DNA from: Acetobacterium woodii DSM 1030 | Lineage (GTDB): Bacteria > Bacillota > Clostridia > Eubacteriales > Eubacteriaceae | Direction of reading: 5' to 3' | DNA: 64,000 nt | Assembly: GCF_000247605.1 (NCBI RefSeq) | Contig: NC_016894.1 | Span: 3,771,732 to 3,835,731 of the forward strand | Shown: piece by piece, positions 26,812-35,685 of the stretch | How positions within the stretch are numbered: position 1 is the stretch's first letter | How the letters are laid out: the number at the start of each line of letters is the position of its first letter | Position numbers and translations under genes: made by a program | The notes under the pieces: model-generated | Told to the model about the DNA's origin: nothing | The model's database searches: none | Seen by the model: only the letters and a program-made list of their open reading frames with translations

Positions 26812-27777
26812 ATGAATTATTTTGAAAACAATGTGATGGCGCTGATGCCTTGCGCAGTCAAAGTGCCAATGGAAGCTAAAATTGCTGGTTTTATTAAAGA
26901 TAAACAGCTTTCCCTAAAATATGAGATCTTATCTAATGCGGTTGTTCAGGATAATATCTTTGAAGATATTAAAACCATAACCGACCTTGAGGCCCTTCCG
27001 GATGTTATGGTTGCGCCGGGATTCAGCCGTTTTTTCTTCCCCTCCTTTGTTGAACGATTCACCAAAAAAGGAGCTTTTCAATCCTCCCTTGACTTTGCGG
27101 TATCGGATGCCTATAAAGATTCCGGGGTGATTGACCCTAATGCCTACTATGATATTATTGCTGTTAATCCACTTATTTTTTTAGTTGATCAAACCAACTA
27201 TCCCGATCTTGCACCACCTCAAACATGGGCTGATCTTTTGTCTCCGCAATATGAACAAAAGATTGCCTTTAGAGGTCATACCGCCGAAGTTTTGTGTGAA
27301 GGGGTATTATTCGAAATTTATCGTTCCCATGGTCTTGAAGGCATCAAAAAACTGGCCCGAAATATTAAATCCCGACTCCATCCCGCTCAGATGGTCGCCC
27401 TGGCTGGCAGCAAAAAAAAGGAAGCACCCTTTATCAGTGTAATCCCCTTATCCTTTGCCAATCTGGTCAAAGAAAACGATCAGATCCGAGTAATCTGGCC
27501 TGAAGATGGTGCGGTCATGAATCCGGTCGTGATGCTGACCAAAAAAGATTGTTGTGAGGATGCCAAACAAGTTTCTAGATACCTTATCAGTACCGCAGTT
27601 GGCGACTTATTCAGTGAAGTTGGCTTTTGCTCATTGCGACCCGAACTTGAAGCAAAAATGCCCCGCTCAGGAAAATACAAATGGATCAGCTGGGACTTTT
27701 TGCTTCAGACCGATGTTGAAAAACTCCATGATGAGCTAAACCAGGTAGTTAATACCTACTCATTGGAAAGGGCGTAA
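26812..27777 (+). CDS. ABC substrate-binding-like protein lacking a signal peptide
   Basis: The 321-residue protein resembles type-2 periplasmic binding proteins of the Fe3+ family: PDVMVAPGFSRFFFP, DIIAVNPLIFLVDQTNYPDL, PQTWADLLSPQYEQKIAFRG and a late KYKWISWDFL. It begins MNYFENNVMALMPCAVKVPM with no signal peptide or lipobox, although AAAGGAG places the start firmly. It should therefore be cytoplasmic. It is first in a tight operon with a GTPase (four bases) and an ABC ATPase. It may hold a metal ion, cofactor or anion inside the cell; this is inference from fold and partners. Confidence 0.75.
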   Translation: MNYFENNVMALMPCAVKVPMEAKIAGFIKDKQLSLKYEILSNAVVQDNIFEDIKTITDLEALPDVMVAPGFSRFFFPSFVERFTKKGAFQSSLDFAVSDAYKDSGVIDPNAYYDIIAVNPLIFLVDQTNYPDLAPPQTWADLLSPQYEQKIAFRGHTAEVLCEGVLFEIYRSHGLEGIKKLARNIKSRLHPAQMVALAGSKKKEAPFISVIPLSFANLVKENDQIRVIWPEDGAVMNPVVMLTKKDCCEDAKQVSRYLISTAVGDLFSEVGFCSLRPELEAKMPRSGKYKWISWDFLLQTDVEKLHDELNQVVNTYSLERA

Positions 27778-27781
27778 TCAA

Positions 27782-28471
27782 ATGCGCCTGATTACCTTTT
27801 CCGGTCCTCCCTCTTCAGGAAAAACTTCAGTTATTATCAACACCATCCGGGCCCTTAAAAATAATGGTGCCCAGGTTGCGGTCGTTAAAATGGATTGTCT
27901 TACTTCCGATGACAAGGAGCTTTATCAGAAAGAAAACATTCCGGTTGGAGTTGGCCTTTCTGGCAATCTTTGCCCGGATCACTTCTTTATTACCAATATT
28001 GATCAATGCTTTGAATGGGCGATTAAAAAAAATGTCGATTATCTGATTACCGAAAGCGCCGGCCTTTGCAATCGCTGTTCGCCACACATATCCGGCGTAA
28101 TGGCGGTCTGTGTCATCGATAATCTGATGGGTGTCAAAACCCCCAAGAAAATTGGTCCGATGCTTAAAATGGCCGATATTGTGATTATCACCAAAGGCGA
28201 CATCGTCTCGCAGGCAGAACGCGAAGTTTTTGCTTTTAAGGTCAGACAAGCCAACACAAAATGTTTAATTCTTAATGTGAACGGGATCACCGGTCAAGGC
28301 TGCACCGAATTTGCCGCGATCCTAACAGAAGCCCAGGAACATGAATTTGTCACTGGTGAAAAGCTGCGGTTTGCCATGCCCGCCGCCGTTTGCTCCTATT
28401 GTCTGGGTGAAAAAAGAATCGGCACGGAATATCAATTAGGCAACGTGAGAAAGGTAGAATTTCATGATTAA
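27782..28471 (+). CDS. HypB/UreG-like SIMIBI GTPase with CxxC motifs
   Basis: This 229-residue P-loop NTPase has G1 GPPSSGKTS at 8-16, a KMDC segment at about 37-40, ITESAGLCNRCSPH at about 87-100 in the place of the HypB/UreG ENVG or ESGG motif, and TKGD at about 139-142 as the G4-type base-recognition motif. A second Cys pair, CSYC, lies near 204-207. The paired CxxC motifs suggest a metal site at a dimer interface. Relatives deliver Ni or other metals to enzymes. The target is unknown; no hydrogenase or urease gene is in the window. The next gene overlaps it by eight bases. Confidence 0.75.
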   Translation: MRLITFSGPPSSGKTSVIINTIRALKNNGAQVAVVKMDCLTSDDKELYQKENIPVGVGLSGNLCPDHFFITNIDQCFEWAIKKNVDYLITESAGLCNRCSPHISGVMAVCVIDNLMGVKTPKKIGPMLKMADIVIITKGDIVSQAEREVFAFKVRQANTKCLILNVNGITGQGCTEFAAILTEAQEHEFVTGEKLRFAMPAAVCSYCLGEKRIGTEYQLGNVRKVEFHD

Positions 28472-29468
28472 CACCATTTCCAACAAAACGATTGACCTCA
28501 TTTTTAAAACCTATCCTTATTGCCATGATTTTTTTGAATCAATGGTTGTTGATTATCCGCCCAAAGACAAATATCATCTGACCATCAAAGAATATTTTGA
28601 CAGCCTCGATAGCTATGAACTCCAACTCAAAGGCATTGAACAGGAAAGTCTAATTGAACAGTTTATCTCCTTTTTAGAGAATATGAAAGAACGTCAAAAA
28701 AACGTCCAATGGAATATCAAGTCGCTGACTATCATCGGTGGTCAAAATAAGTTTGGCGAACCGGAAAATATCAGCCTTTATCTTAAACCCGGTGATGTGG
28801 TCTCAATTGTTGGCCCCACCGGTTCTGGAAAAAGCCGATTGCTGGGCGATATTGAATGGCTGGCCCAGGGAGATACCCCGACCAGACGCAAGATATTGGT
28901 CAATGACACCGTTCCGCCGCAGTCGTGGCGATTTTCAATTGAACACAAACTGGTTGCCCAACTTTCGCAAAACATGAATTTCGTAATGGATCTGACGGTC
29001 GCCGACTTTATCAAAATGCATGGTGAAAGCCGCATGATCAGTGATGTTGAAAATAAAATACAAGTGATTTTGGAAAAAGCCAATGAACTGGCGGGTGAAA
29101 AAATATCCCTGGACACTCCGGTAACCGCCCTCTCTGGCGGGCAATCCCGGGCTCTGATGATTGCCGATACCGCTTTTTTAAGCTCTTCGCCAATTGTCCT
29201 AATTGATGAAATCGAAAATGCCGGAATTGATCGAAAAATCGCCATCTCTTTGTTGGTCAAAAATGAAAAAATTGTTTTAATTGCGACCCACGATCCGGTG
29301 CTGGCGCTCAGTGCCGAAAGGCGCATCGTCATCAAAAATGGCGGTATTGACAAAATAATTATCACCTCGCCAAAAGAAAAAGAACAACTCCACGAACTTG
29401 AAGCATTAAATCAGAAGTTAATGTATTATCGGGAACTCTTAAGGACGGGAGCAAGCATTGAGGATTAA
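28464..29468 (+). CDS. Stand-alone ABC ATPase with N-terminal DUF1858-like helical domain
   Basis: The 334-residue protein has two parts. Residues about 1-75 (TIDLIFKTYPYCHDFFESM) resemble a DUF1858/ScdA-type helical domain. Residues about 90-310 are an ABC ATPase with Walker A GPTGSGKS, signature ALSGGQSRAL, Walker B SPIVLIDEIENAG and switch histidine ATHDPVL. The usual Walker B DEP is replaced by DEI. No permease is encoded nearby, so it is not an ordinary importer subunit; non-transport roles such as remodelling or metallocentre loading are possible. GAAAGG precedes the ATG, which overlaps the GTPase gene. Confidence 0.75.
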   Translation: MINTISNKTIDLIFKTYPYCHDFFESMVVDYPPKDKYHLTIKEYFDSLDSYELQLKGIEQESLIEQFISFLENMKERQKNVQWNIKSLTIIGGQNKFGEPENISLYLKPGDVVSIVGPTGSGKSRLLGDIEWLAQGDTPTRRKILVNDTVPPQSWRFSIEHKLVAQLSQNMNFVMDLTVADFIKMHGESRMISDVENKIQVILEKANELAGEKISLDTPVTALSGGQSRALMIADTAFLSSSPIVLIDEIENAGIDRKIAISLLVKNEKIVLIATHDPVLALSAERRIVIKNGGIDKIIITSPKEKEQLHELEALNQKLMYYRELLRTGASIED

Positions 29469-29497
29469 AGGCATCCTATGATCCCCCGCCTTTTTTT
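29467..29497 (+). terminator. Intrinsic terminator of the GTPase/ABC operon
   Basis: AAAGGC (29467-29472) pairs with GCCTTT (29488-29493), followed by seven T residues. It overlaps the stop codon. Confidence 0.55.
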
Positions 29498-29661
29498 GTT
29501 GCCCGCGGACTTTTATTTTACGACCTTGATCATGCCCCCTGCTTTATCTTTAATCCGTCCCCTAAAAGACAGGCTAAAAGATGTTTTTAAAATCGTTTCT
29601 TAGCTTGTTTTTTAAATCGCCAAAATAGCAATCTCAGAATCTGGTTCGACCTTCTTTTTGA

Positions 29662-30678
29662 TTACCATTTGTTTTTAGCATGTTCGCAAAACGCCATCAT
29701 TTTATTAACAACAATTTTTTCTCCGTCCGGTAGGATCACAAAACCATCATAATAACCAAACAACTGATGACAATACATTTGAATAAAGGCCACTTTTGTA
29801 TCGGTTATTTGATCATAAATCGGCGTCAATACAAAATCAAATTTTCCCTCTTGATCCCGAAATTTCCAGGGTTTCAGATAATCTGTTATCTCAACTTCAA
29901 CATCAAGTCGGCCTAATTTATAGGCTTTCCCCTTCCAGAAAAACATGTTTTCCGAAGCGTTTTTTAAATCACCAAATCCCCAACCAATATTGAAACCAAA
30001 GTTCCCGCCTTCAATAATCGCCGAACCGTTGCCCCAAAACCATTCCTGTGAAAAAGGCCACACCCCTCTGCCCCAATCAAGTACTGCGGTGCTGTTAGCA
30101 TCAAGTTCAACTCGTCGTTGTCCAAATTGGATGGTCCCTTCGCCACCAAAATAATTTTCTTTGCAATTTAAATAAAATTTAGTTTGGTGCTCAAAAGGGG
30201 TCGCAATCACCATCTTCTCATTGGCGACATCATTATTAAGGCGCACGTCGATATCAATATCGCCAATTTTTTTGTCCCTCGCCTTCAGCTTAAGGCAACG
30301 ATATACTTCTCCTACTTCAAAGCTCATGGTGTAATCTTTTCCCGCAACACAAATATGACTTGGTTGCTCGGGATCGTTTGGCATCACAATGCTTTTTAGC
30401 GGTAGTATTTTCATTTTTGAAAATGAGTAGCTCTCTTTTGTGACCACATTAAAAAGTTCCGCCGCAAAATTGGCAATATAAGAAATATTACCGATTGTCA
30501 TCTTAAGAACATAATCACCGATATAGATTTGATAAAAATCCCATTCTTTAAGCGCCAAGGGGTTGGCTTTAATGTTCTCTTTATTATAGTTATACATCAT
30601 CTTTGTCGCATAACCAGGATTTAGTATAACCCCTTGCTCATCCAAAAGATCCATTTTTCGTTCAATTCTATTTTCCAC
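29662..30678 (-). CDS. DUF2804 family protein
   Basis: The protein carries hallmarks of DUF2804: SAELFNVV-like AAELFNVVTKESYSFSK, YFGGEGTIQFGQRRVEL, AVLDWGRGVWPFSQEWFWGN and GFNIGWGFGDLKNASENMFF. The family has a lipocalin/AttH-like beta-rich fold and no established activity. The best start is GTG 30678 with AAAGGGAG seven bases upstream, giving 338 residues; an ATG at 30702 has no ribosome site. It is downstream of a GNAT gene by 36 bases and may share its transcript. Confidence 0.82.
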   Translation of the reverse strand: MENRIERKMDLLDEQGVILNPGYATKMMYNYNKENIKANPLALKEWDFYQIYIGDYVLKMTIGNISYIANFAAELFNVVTKESYSFSKMKILPLKSIVMPNDPEQPSHICVAGKDYTMSFEVGEVYRCLKLKARDKKIGDIDIDVRLNNDVANEKMVIATPFEHQTKFYLNCKENYFGGEGTIQFGQRRVELDANSTAVLDWGRGVWPFSQEWFWGNGSAIIEGGNFGFNIGWGFGDLKNASENMFFWKGKAYKLGRLDVEVEITDYLKPWKFRDQEGKFDFVLTPIYDQITDTKVAFIQMYCHQLFGYYDGFVILPDGEKIVVNKMMAFCEHAKNKW

Positions 30679-30714
30679 TTGCACACTCCCTTTGATCAAC
30701 ATTATCAGACTCGT

Positions 30715-31281
30715 CTATATGTCATTTTTATCTGAATGCAGCCGGGAATATACCGCTAAATCGACGATTCCTCTATTTTTCCAGTATTGTGACTGCCTCA
30801 TTACCCCTTCATAAACAAACTTGTTTTTTTGTAATACTTTATGCGAATTGGCATTTTCAGGCATCACAAATGCTTGAATCCGATTAATTTCACATGTATT
30901 GAATAGATACTCAACGATTGCTTCAACCGCCTGGGTTGCGATTCCCTTATGCCAATTGTTTTCATTAATCCGATATCCAATGGTGACCATATTAACCTTT
31001 TTATCATAGTCAAAAATCTCTGCAATCCCTACAATTTCTGCCGGCGCCTCCGTTAAACAAATTCCTAAAAAAATTGTTTTTCCTTTAGTAAAATCTCTTT
31101 CAAAATGTCCGATCATCTTTAAAACAGTCACTCTGCTTTTTTTGACATCGCCTGGAATATAGTCAAAGATATTTTTATTGCTGTAAATCTCAAATAATTT
31201 TTCGATATCTGTTTCTTCAATTTTTCGCAATATAACTTTATCAGTCATTATCTGGGGAAATTGATCATATAAATTAATCAT
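30715..31281 (-). CDS. GNAT acetyltransferase, RimJ/RimL type
   Basis: The 188-residue acetyl-CoA-dependent N-acyltransferase opens with TDKVILRKIEETDIEKLFEI and contains the acetyl-CoA loop and helix YRINENNWHKGIATQAVEAI, then IQAFVMPENANSHKVLQKNKF and YEGVMRQSQYW. These are typical of RimJ/RimL-like enzymes that acetylate ribosomal proteins or small amines. ATG 31281 is chosen because GGAG lies five bases upstream; a GTG two codons earlier lacks room. A second GNAT precedes it. Confidence 0.88.
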   Translation of the reverse strand: MINLYDQFPQIMTDKVILRKIEETDIEKLFEIYSNKNIFDYIPGDVKKSRVTVLKMIGHFERDFTKGKTIFLGICLTEAPAEIVGIAEIFDYDKKVNMVTIGYRINENNWHKGIATQAVEAIVEYLFNTCEINRIQAFVMPENANSHKVLQKNKFVYEGVMRQSQYWKNRGIVDLAVYSRLHSDKNDI

Positions 31282-31326
31282 GACCACTCCAATAACACGG
31301 GAATACTTGCCATAATCCGGTTCCTC

Positions 31327-31860
31327 CTATTTTTTGCTCATGAATTCGGCCCTGGTCATCGAATAAGCTTTGACATCTCTGATTTCACCGGTATATATCT
31401 TTTCTGCTTGTCGGATTGTCCCTTCATAAAGAAAACCACATTTTTCAATAACCCGCTGCGATCCCCGATTTGATGGATAATGCACGACCGAGATCAAGCT
31501 GAGCGCAAGGGTATCAAAACCATAGGCCAATACCGCTCTGGCGGCTGCGGTCATAATCCCCTGCCCCCAATAATCCTCGCTTAAAGCGTAACCCAGCATC
31601 CGGGCCTGATCATTTTGACGATGGGGATCGTCAATCAATCCAATTGAGCCGATAATCTTTTTGTCCTTTTCAATCCCCCAGATATTTTCTTTGTCAATAA
31701 AGATGGCCTTCATGATTTCCATTGTTTCCTCAATGCTTTCATGCGGTTTCCAGCCCGCCCGGGGGCCAACATTTTTACTTTTGGAATAGGCATAAACATC
31801 GTTGCTGTCTGACATTGTCAGCGGCCTTAAGAGCAGGTTTTTTATCTTAATATTCTTCAT
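31327..31860 (-). CDS. GNAT acetyltransferase, RimJ/RimL type
   Basis: A second GNAT of 177 residues: LLLRPLTMSDSNDVYAYSKS, then YALSEDYWGQGIMTAAARAV (acetyl-CoA site) and HYPSNRGSQRVIEKCGFLYE followed by GTIRQAEKIY. It is about as similar to the next gene as two members of a broad family, so a recent duplication is unlikely. GAGAGG precedes the ATG. The downstream gap to the next GNAT is 45 bases. Confidence 0.88.
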   Translation of the reverse strand: MKNIKIKNLLLRPLTMSDSNDVYAYSKSKNVGPRAGWKPHESIEETMEIMKAIFIDKENIWGIEKDKKIIGSIGLIDDPHRQNDQARMLGYALSEDYWGQGIMTAAARAVLAYGFDTLALSLISVVHYPSNRGSQRVIEKCGFLYEGTIRQAEKIYTGEIRDVKAYSMTRAEFMSKK

Positions 31861-31887
31861 TTTATCCTCTCACTACAAAGTATAACA

Positions 31888-32053
31888 GGTAATTGCGAAA
31901 TTAAAAAACATCAAACAACGGTTGCTTTGGGTGCAGTTTTCACAAACAATTTTGTAACGTGTAGGCGAACAGTTCATCGAACTGTCCGCCTACAGTGTAG
32001 AAATTGTTTTGTGCGAAACTGAGCACAAAGCTCATGGTACTTCCGCAATTACC
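31888..32053 (+). repeat. MITE-like palindromic element, copy A, with 14-bp target duplication
   Basis: This 166-bp imperfect palindrome starts GGTAATTGCG and ends CGCAATTACC, with core AACAGTTCATCGAACTGT. It is flanked on both sides by the exact 14-mer TACAAAGTATAACA (31874-31887 and 32054-32067), a target duplication. It carries no ORF. The remaining 32068-32221 shows no gene; a minus-strand start with IWLKGKGIDPRRWW is too short to support. Confidence 0.85.
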
Positions 32054-32221
32054 TACAAAGTATAACATCGTGTAATTGCCGGTTCCTGTCATCATGATCA
32101 ATCATGCGTTTGTTTATCCCACCATCGACGGGGATCGATACCTTTGCCTTTCAGCCAGATCATCAACTTTAATCTACCCTGGTGCAATGCAATTAACTAA
32201 AACTTTGCTGCTTTATAAAAT

Positions 32222-32788
32222 TCAGACCCTTAGTGCCCCGCGAAACCCTCTGGCTCCATAATAAGAAGGTGCACTGTTATGATACACAAAGACTTGGCCG
32301 TAGCGACGATCAGCAAAAAGCGCACCGCCAAGTTTTCTAATTTCAGGTGGTGTTTTCACCCAGCTTGAAGTTTTTGTATCAAAATCCCCCAGTTTCTGTA
32401 ACTCCCGATATTGTTTTTCCGTCAAAAGTGTAATACCCATAGCCGCCGCCATATCAATGGCACTATTTTCCGGTTTATGTTCTTTTCTTGACTCCAACCC
32501 TTCACGATCATAACAAACATTTCTGCGACCCTTCGGACTCTCTGCTGAACAATCGTAAAAAATGTATTCATTCGCCTCTTGATCATAGTCAACAATATCG
32601 GGTTCACCACCCGTTTTTTCCATCTCATTGAGTGACCCTAATTTTTCAGTATTCGCTTCCAGCTTGGCTTGTACTTCAGCCCATTTTAAAGCTTGATGGC
32701 GGCTTATATTTTTCTCAAACCGATCTTTCAAAATGCAGAGCAATTCTTCTCGCTGTTCTGATGACAAATCGCTTATTTCATTTTCCAT
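32222..32788 (-). CDS. DUF4256 family protein
   Basis: The 188-residue protein starts at ATG 32788 after AAAAGGAGG. It contains RFEKNISRHQALKWAEVQAK, TGGEPDIVDYDQEANEYIFY, DCSAESPKGRRNVCYDREGL and a C-terminal FVYHNSAPSYYGARGFRGAL, which mark DUF4256. The family is cytosolic, common in Firmicutes and Bacteroidetes, and has no known activity. It is a single gene with no operon partner. Confidence 0.88.
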   Translation of the reverse strand: MENEISDLSSEQREELLCILKDRFEKNISRHQALKWAEVQAKLEANTEKLGSLNEMEKTGGEPDIVDYDQEANEYIFYDCSAESPKGRRNVCYDREGLESRKEHKPENSAIDMAAAMGITLLTEKQYRELQKLGDFDTKTSSWVKTPPEIRKLGGALFADRRYGQVFVYHNSAPSYYGARGFRGALRV

Positions 32789-32900
32789 CACAAAACCTCC
32801 TTTTGAGATTATCACAAATTCACGTTTCAATACCACTGGAATAATTCAAAAACGCATCGTTTGTCATCTAAAAAATTCGAACCGGATCTGACAAATGTTT

Positions 32901-33572
32901 TCATTCACCAAAACGCATTGGGCAAATACTGCGGCAAGTATTACAAAAAACGGTATCAAAACCTCTGGCGGTCGTCCCATAGGTATTGTTCCGACACAAT
33001 TTCTGATTAACCGATGTTTCTTCCAATGCTTGAACCGGGCAGCTTTTCAAACACAGTTGACATCCTTCTTTACAAATCGATTCGGCATAATCATCTGATT
33101 CAAATTCAAGATTTGTCAAAATCGCTCCAATTGTTAGTCGATTTCCATATTTCTGATTAAGGAGCAAGGTGTTTTTTCCCAGTGTTCCAAGACCGGTATA
33201 TACGGCCGCATGTTTCATCGATATCAAACCACGCCCTTCCATTTTTTCGCTATCCCAATAATCATAAGGACTATCACAAGGCACTGGAACAGCATTCCCG
33301 CTATATTCATCTTCAATTATTCGCGATAGCATCATTGCCATTTGGTCGACTTTAGGCCCCGTTAAATAATTGAAATATCCATATAACAAATCCGGCTTAA
33401 CCGCAAACAAACTTTTAGGCAACGCAAAACCAATTGCGATAACTGATTTACAGTCATGGTAAAGATCTCTGGGATGAAAGCCCTCTGGTGCTTGAATAAA
33501 GCGCTTTACGTCTGCAAAACCACACACATCTGCGCCCAAATCTAAAGCTTTTTTTCTGATCGCTTCTTTCAT
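32901..33572 (-). CDS. QueG-like ferredoxin-type Fe-S protein
   Basis: The 223-residue protein starts at ATG 33572 after GGGAGGG. It resembles epoxyqueuosine reductase and related corrinoid-type proteins: GADVCGFADV, HDCKSVIAIGFALP, SMKHAAVYTGLGTLGKNTLL, then Cys-rich CKEGCQLCLKSCP and CNTCRSICP motifs for two 4Fe-4S clusters. It is shorter than QueG (about 380 residues) and lacks its C-terminal domain, so it is probably a different electron-transfer or reductase protein, not tRNA-modifying QueG. Confidence 0.8.
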   Translation of the reverse strand: MKEAIRKKALDLGADVCGFADVKRFIQAPEGFHPRDLYHDCKSVIAIGFALPKSLFAVKPDLLYGYFNYLTGPKVDQMAMMLSRIIEDEYSGNAVPVPCDSPYDYWDSEKMEGRGLISMKHAAVYTGLGTLGKNTLLLNQKYGNRLTIGAILTNLEFESDDYAESICKEGCQLCLKSCPVQALEETSVNQKLCRNNTYGTTARGFDTVFCNTCRSICPMRFGE

Positions 33573-33638
33573 TTTACCCTCCCTAACTTTTTCATCTCGT
33601 AATTTGCACTCCATTTTTTTACTGGTGCTACATTTTAA

Positions 33639-33998
33639 TTACCCCAGTTTTTTCTGTGCTGCTTCCATATTTGATACAAAATACAGATGTTTACCCTGAT
33701 TAGATTCATAAATAAAATCGTGCAGTGCTTTACTTGGATACCCTGAAAAATCGCCAATGATTGCCAGCCGAATGCCATAATTGACATATTTCTGGATGAT
33801 TTCACCAGCCAACCGAGTCTTCAAATCAAAAAAATCTTCTGTTAACGCTTCTTTCTCCACAATGATAGCATCACACCCAGCTTCATAGCGGACTGTCGCC
33901 ATTAGGTCCAGTGCCGACTGGACATCGGTCAGTATCGGCGTTTTGGTATGGACATAGGCGATATTCTTACCGTTGTTGTTTAATGGTTCTATTTACAT
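33639..33998 (-). pseudogene. DUF4180 gene with a stop at codon 2
   Basis: From ATG 33998 (GAGGGG upstream) the second codon is TAA. The same frame then continues for 117 residues with a full DUF4180 protein: NNNGKNIAYVHTKTPILTDV, QSALDLMATVRYEAGC, DAIIVEKEALTEDFFDLKTR and YFVSNMEAAQKKLG. The expected codon is probably GAA. Unless an ATA codon or the internal ATG at 33902 is used, the gene is silenced by one base. A promoter lies at 34053-34081. A base-calling error is an alternative. Confidence 0.7.
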
Positions 33999-34052
33999 CG
34001 TAGTTTTCCCCTCTTAGCACTGTTTTTGATCTAAACGTTTGTCTTTTAGATT

Positions 34053-34081
34053 ATCTTAATGTAAAATTAAGAGAAATTCAA
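34053..34081 (-). promoter_or_regulatory. Sigma-A promoter of the DUF4180 gene
   Basis: Minus strand TTGAAT (34076-34081), 17-base spacer, TAAGAT (34053-34058), about 55 bases before the original ATG. Confidence 0.5.
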
Positions 34082-34266
34082 TCAGAAAGATCCTTTCATT
34101 ATAATTAATGTAGTTTTACCTTTTTGCAAATTTATCAAGCCAACCATTCATGCATTCAATCCTTTCAACCTTCTATCCAATATAGTTATTATCAGCGTTT
34201 GCCCATCAGCTATCGCTGAAACCAAACTAATATTGCCTTAAATCTACTAATTTATTGATTAAGGTC

Positions 34267-34677
34267 TCATTCTTTGCGCCTCTCAATTTCATTTTCAATG
34301 CATTTTCTAATAATCAAGTATTTTTTTTTGGTATTTTTATATTCAGTCACTTGATCAATCGTCTGAACTTTTAATCTATATGTCATGAAATATATGCCAA
34401 TATACATAAACGCTGCTAATAGACCAACCCCTAATAAACCACCCAGACTAATCATAAACGTAGCTGCAATAATAAAGGTCATCACTCCTTTTAAAACAAT
34501 TTCTAACGGATTAACTATCTTAGGTTTCAACTCATTATGAAATTCGATTTTCATTTCAATTAAAAAAATAATTTTTTCTAAATCATAAACTTTATATTTA
34601 GAATTTCTAAAAAACTTTGAATATTTTTGGATAATTCTATCATAATCGTATGCTTCACTGTTTTTTTCTCGTACCAT
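34267..34677 (-). CDS. Small membrane protein of unknown function
   Basis: The 136-residue protein starts at ATG 34677 after GAGGAGG. The N-terminal half is soluble and basic (YDRIIQKYSKFFRNSKYKVY). Residues about 62-100 form two hydrophobic helices (VMTFIIAATFMISLGGLLG and VGLLAAFMYIGIYFMTY), followed by a charged tail. I do not recognise a family. No partner gene is adjacent in an operon. Confidence 0.7.
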   Translation of the reverse strand: MVREKNSEAYDYDRIIQKYSKFFRNSKYKVYDLEKIIFLIEMKIEFHNELKPKIVNPLEIVLKGVMTFIIAATFMISLGGLLGVGLLAAFMYIGIYFMTYRLKVQTIDQVTEYKNTKKKYLIIRKCIENEIERRKE

Positions 34678-34861
34678 TATTGCCTCCTCACATCGTTTTT
34701 TAACAACTATTCTCGTGTTCAACAACTATGCCTAAGTTTATTCAAGTCTTAAACATTTCAGCTTTCAATTAATCTTTCCCCTTAATTTATGAGGTTTTGA
34801 TAATAACATCTACTATTTTGCTATTTATTTCCAGCCACGCTATTTTTTCGAACAACCGGGA

Positions 34862-35488
34862 TTATAATCGCTCGATATTTCCACTCATAATGTCATCCAT
34901 CTTTTCGCGGAGTTGTTCCTTATCCCAATCCCACCAACAAAGCAACTGCAATTTTTTTATTGTTTCATCATCAAATCGCTTTTTAATCGGCTTTGCCGGC
35001 ACCCCGCCGACGATTGTATAAGGGGCAACATCTTTTGTGACAACTGCCCTCGTTCCAATGATTGCCCCATTTCCGATATGGACGCCCGACATAATAACCG
35101 CTTCGTAACCAATCCAGACATCATTTTCAATTACTATGTTGCCCTTTTTATCCCAAGCTGCGGTCACATCTTTTTGTGCCAGTCCATACGTTTCCCAGAA
35201 CAGTGGGAATGGATATGTTGACAAAGATTTTAGCGTGTGGTTAGCACTGGTGAAAATGAACTTTGCACCACAGGCAATGGAGCAGAACTTACCAATAATC
35301 AATTGATCCTCATTAATGGGATAATGATACAAGACATTGTTTTTTTCAAAGTCAATGGGATTATTTACAAAATCATTGTACATGGTATAATCCCCAACCT
35401 TAATATTGGGATTCGTGATCACCGCATTTAAATAGACGGTTTGGCGATCCCCCGTTCGCGGATATCGTTTTTCTTCCGAAATAGACAT
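34862..35488 (-). CDS. Xenobiotic acetyltransferase, Vat/CatB-type left-handed beta-helix
   Basis: The 208-residue hexapeptide-repeat enzyme matches the streptogramin A/chloramphenicol acetyltransferase (LbH_XAT) pattern: [30 protein letters not shown] with [10 protein letters not shown] (catalytic His), [49 protein letters not shown] and [16 protein letters not shown]. It would use acetyl-CoA to inactivate an antibiotic or modify another hydroxyl substrate. Close relatives of unknown substrate are frequent in Clostridia, so resistance is not proven. AAGGAGG precedes the ATG. Confidence 0.88.
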   Translation of the reverse strand: MSISEEKRYPRTGDRQTVYLNAVITNPNIKVGDYTMYNDFVNNPIDFEKNNVLYHYPINEDQLIIGKFCSIACGAKFIFTSANHTLKSLSTYPFPLFWETYGLAQKDVTAAWDKKGNIVIENDVWIGYEAVIMSGVHIGNGAIIGTRAVVTKDVAPYTIVGGVPAKPIKKRFDDETIKKLQLLCWWDWDKEQLREKMDDIMSGNIERL

Positions 35489-35517
35489 TTCAAATCCTCC
35501 TTATTACTTAGTTGACA

Positions 35518-35685
35518 GGCTAATTGCGAAAGTGCCGTGAGCTTTGGGCCCAGTTTCACACGAAACAATTTCTACACTGTACGGCGGACAGTTCAATGAT
35601 CTGTTCGCCTACACGTTACGAAATCGTTTGTGGAAACTGCACCCAAAGCAACCAGTGTTCGATGTTTTTTAATTTCGCAATTACC
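35518..35685 (-). repeat. MITE-like palindromic element, copy B
   Basis: This 168-bp copy is in the opposite orientation to A, C and D. Its flanks TTACTTAGTTGACA and TAATTTAATTGACT match at 10 of 14 positions, a decayed target duplication. Just downstream on the minus strand, 35692-35742 starts with a good ribosome site and MKRCIVIAGI but stops after 16 codons, perhaps a gene cut by the insertion. The rest of 35489-35810 holds nothing. Confidence 0.8.

Noticed and set aside
34862-35488. Calling the Vat/CatB-like gene or the APH-like gene confirmed antibiotic resistance genes
   Set aside because: Fold and motifs are clear but chromosomal relatives with other substrates are common; no resistance island context was seen.
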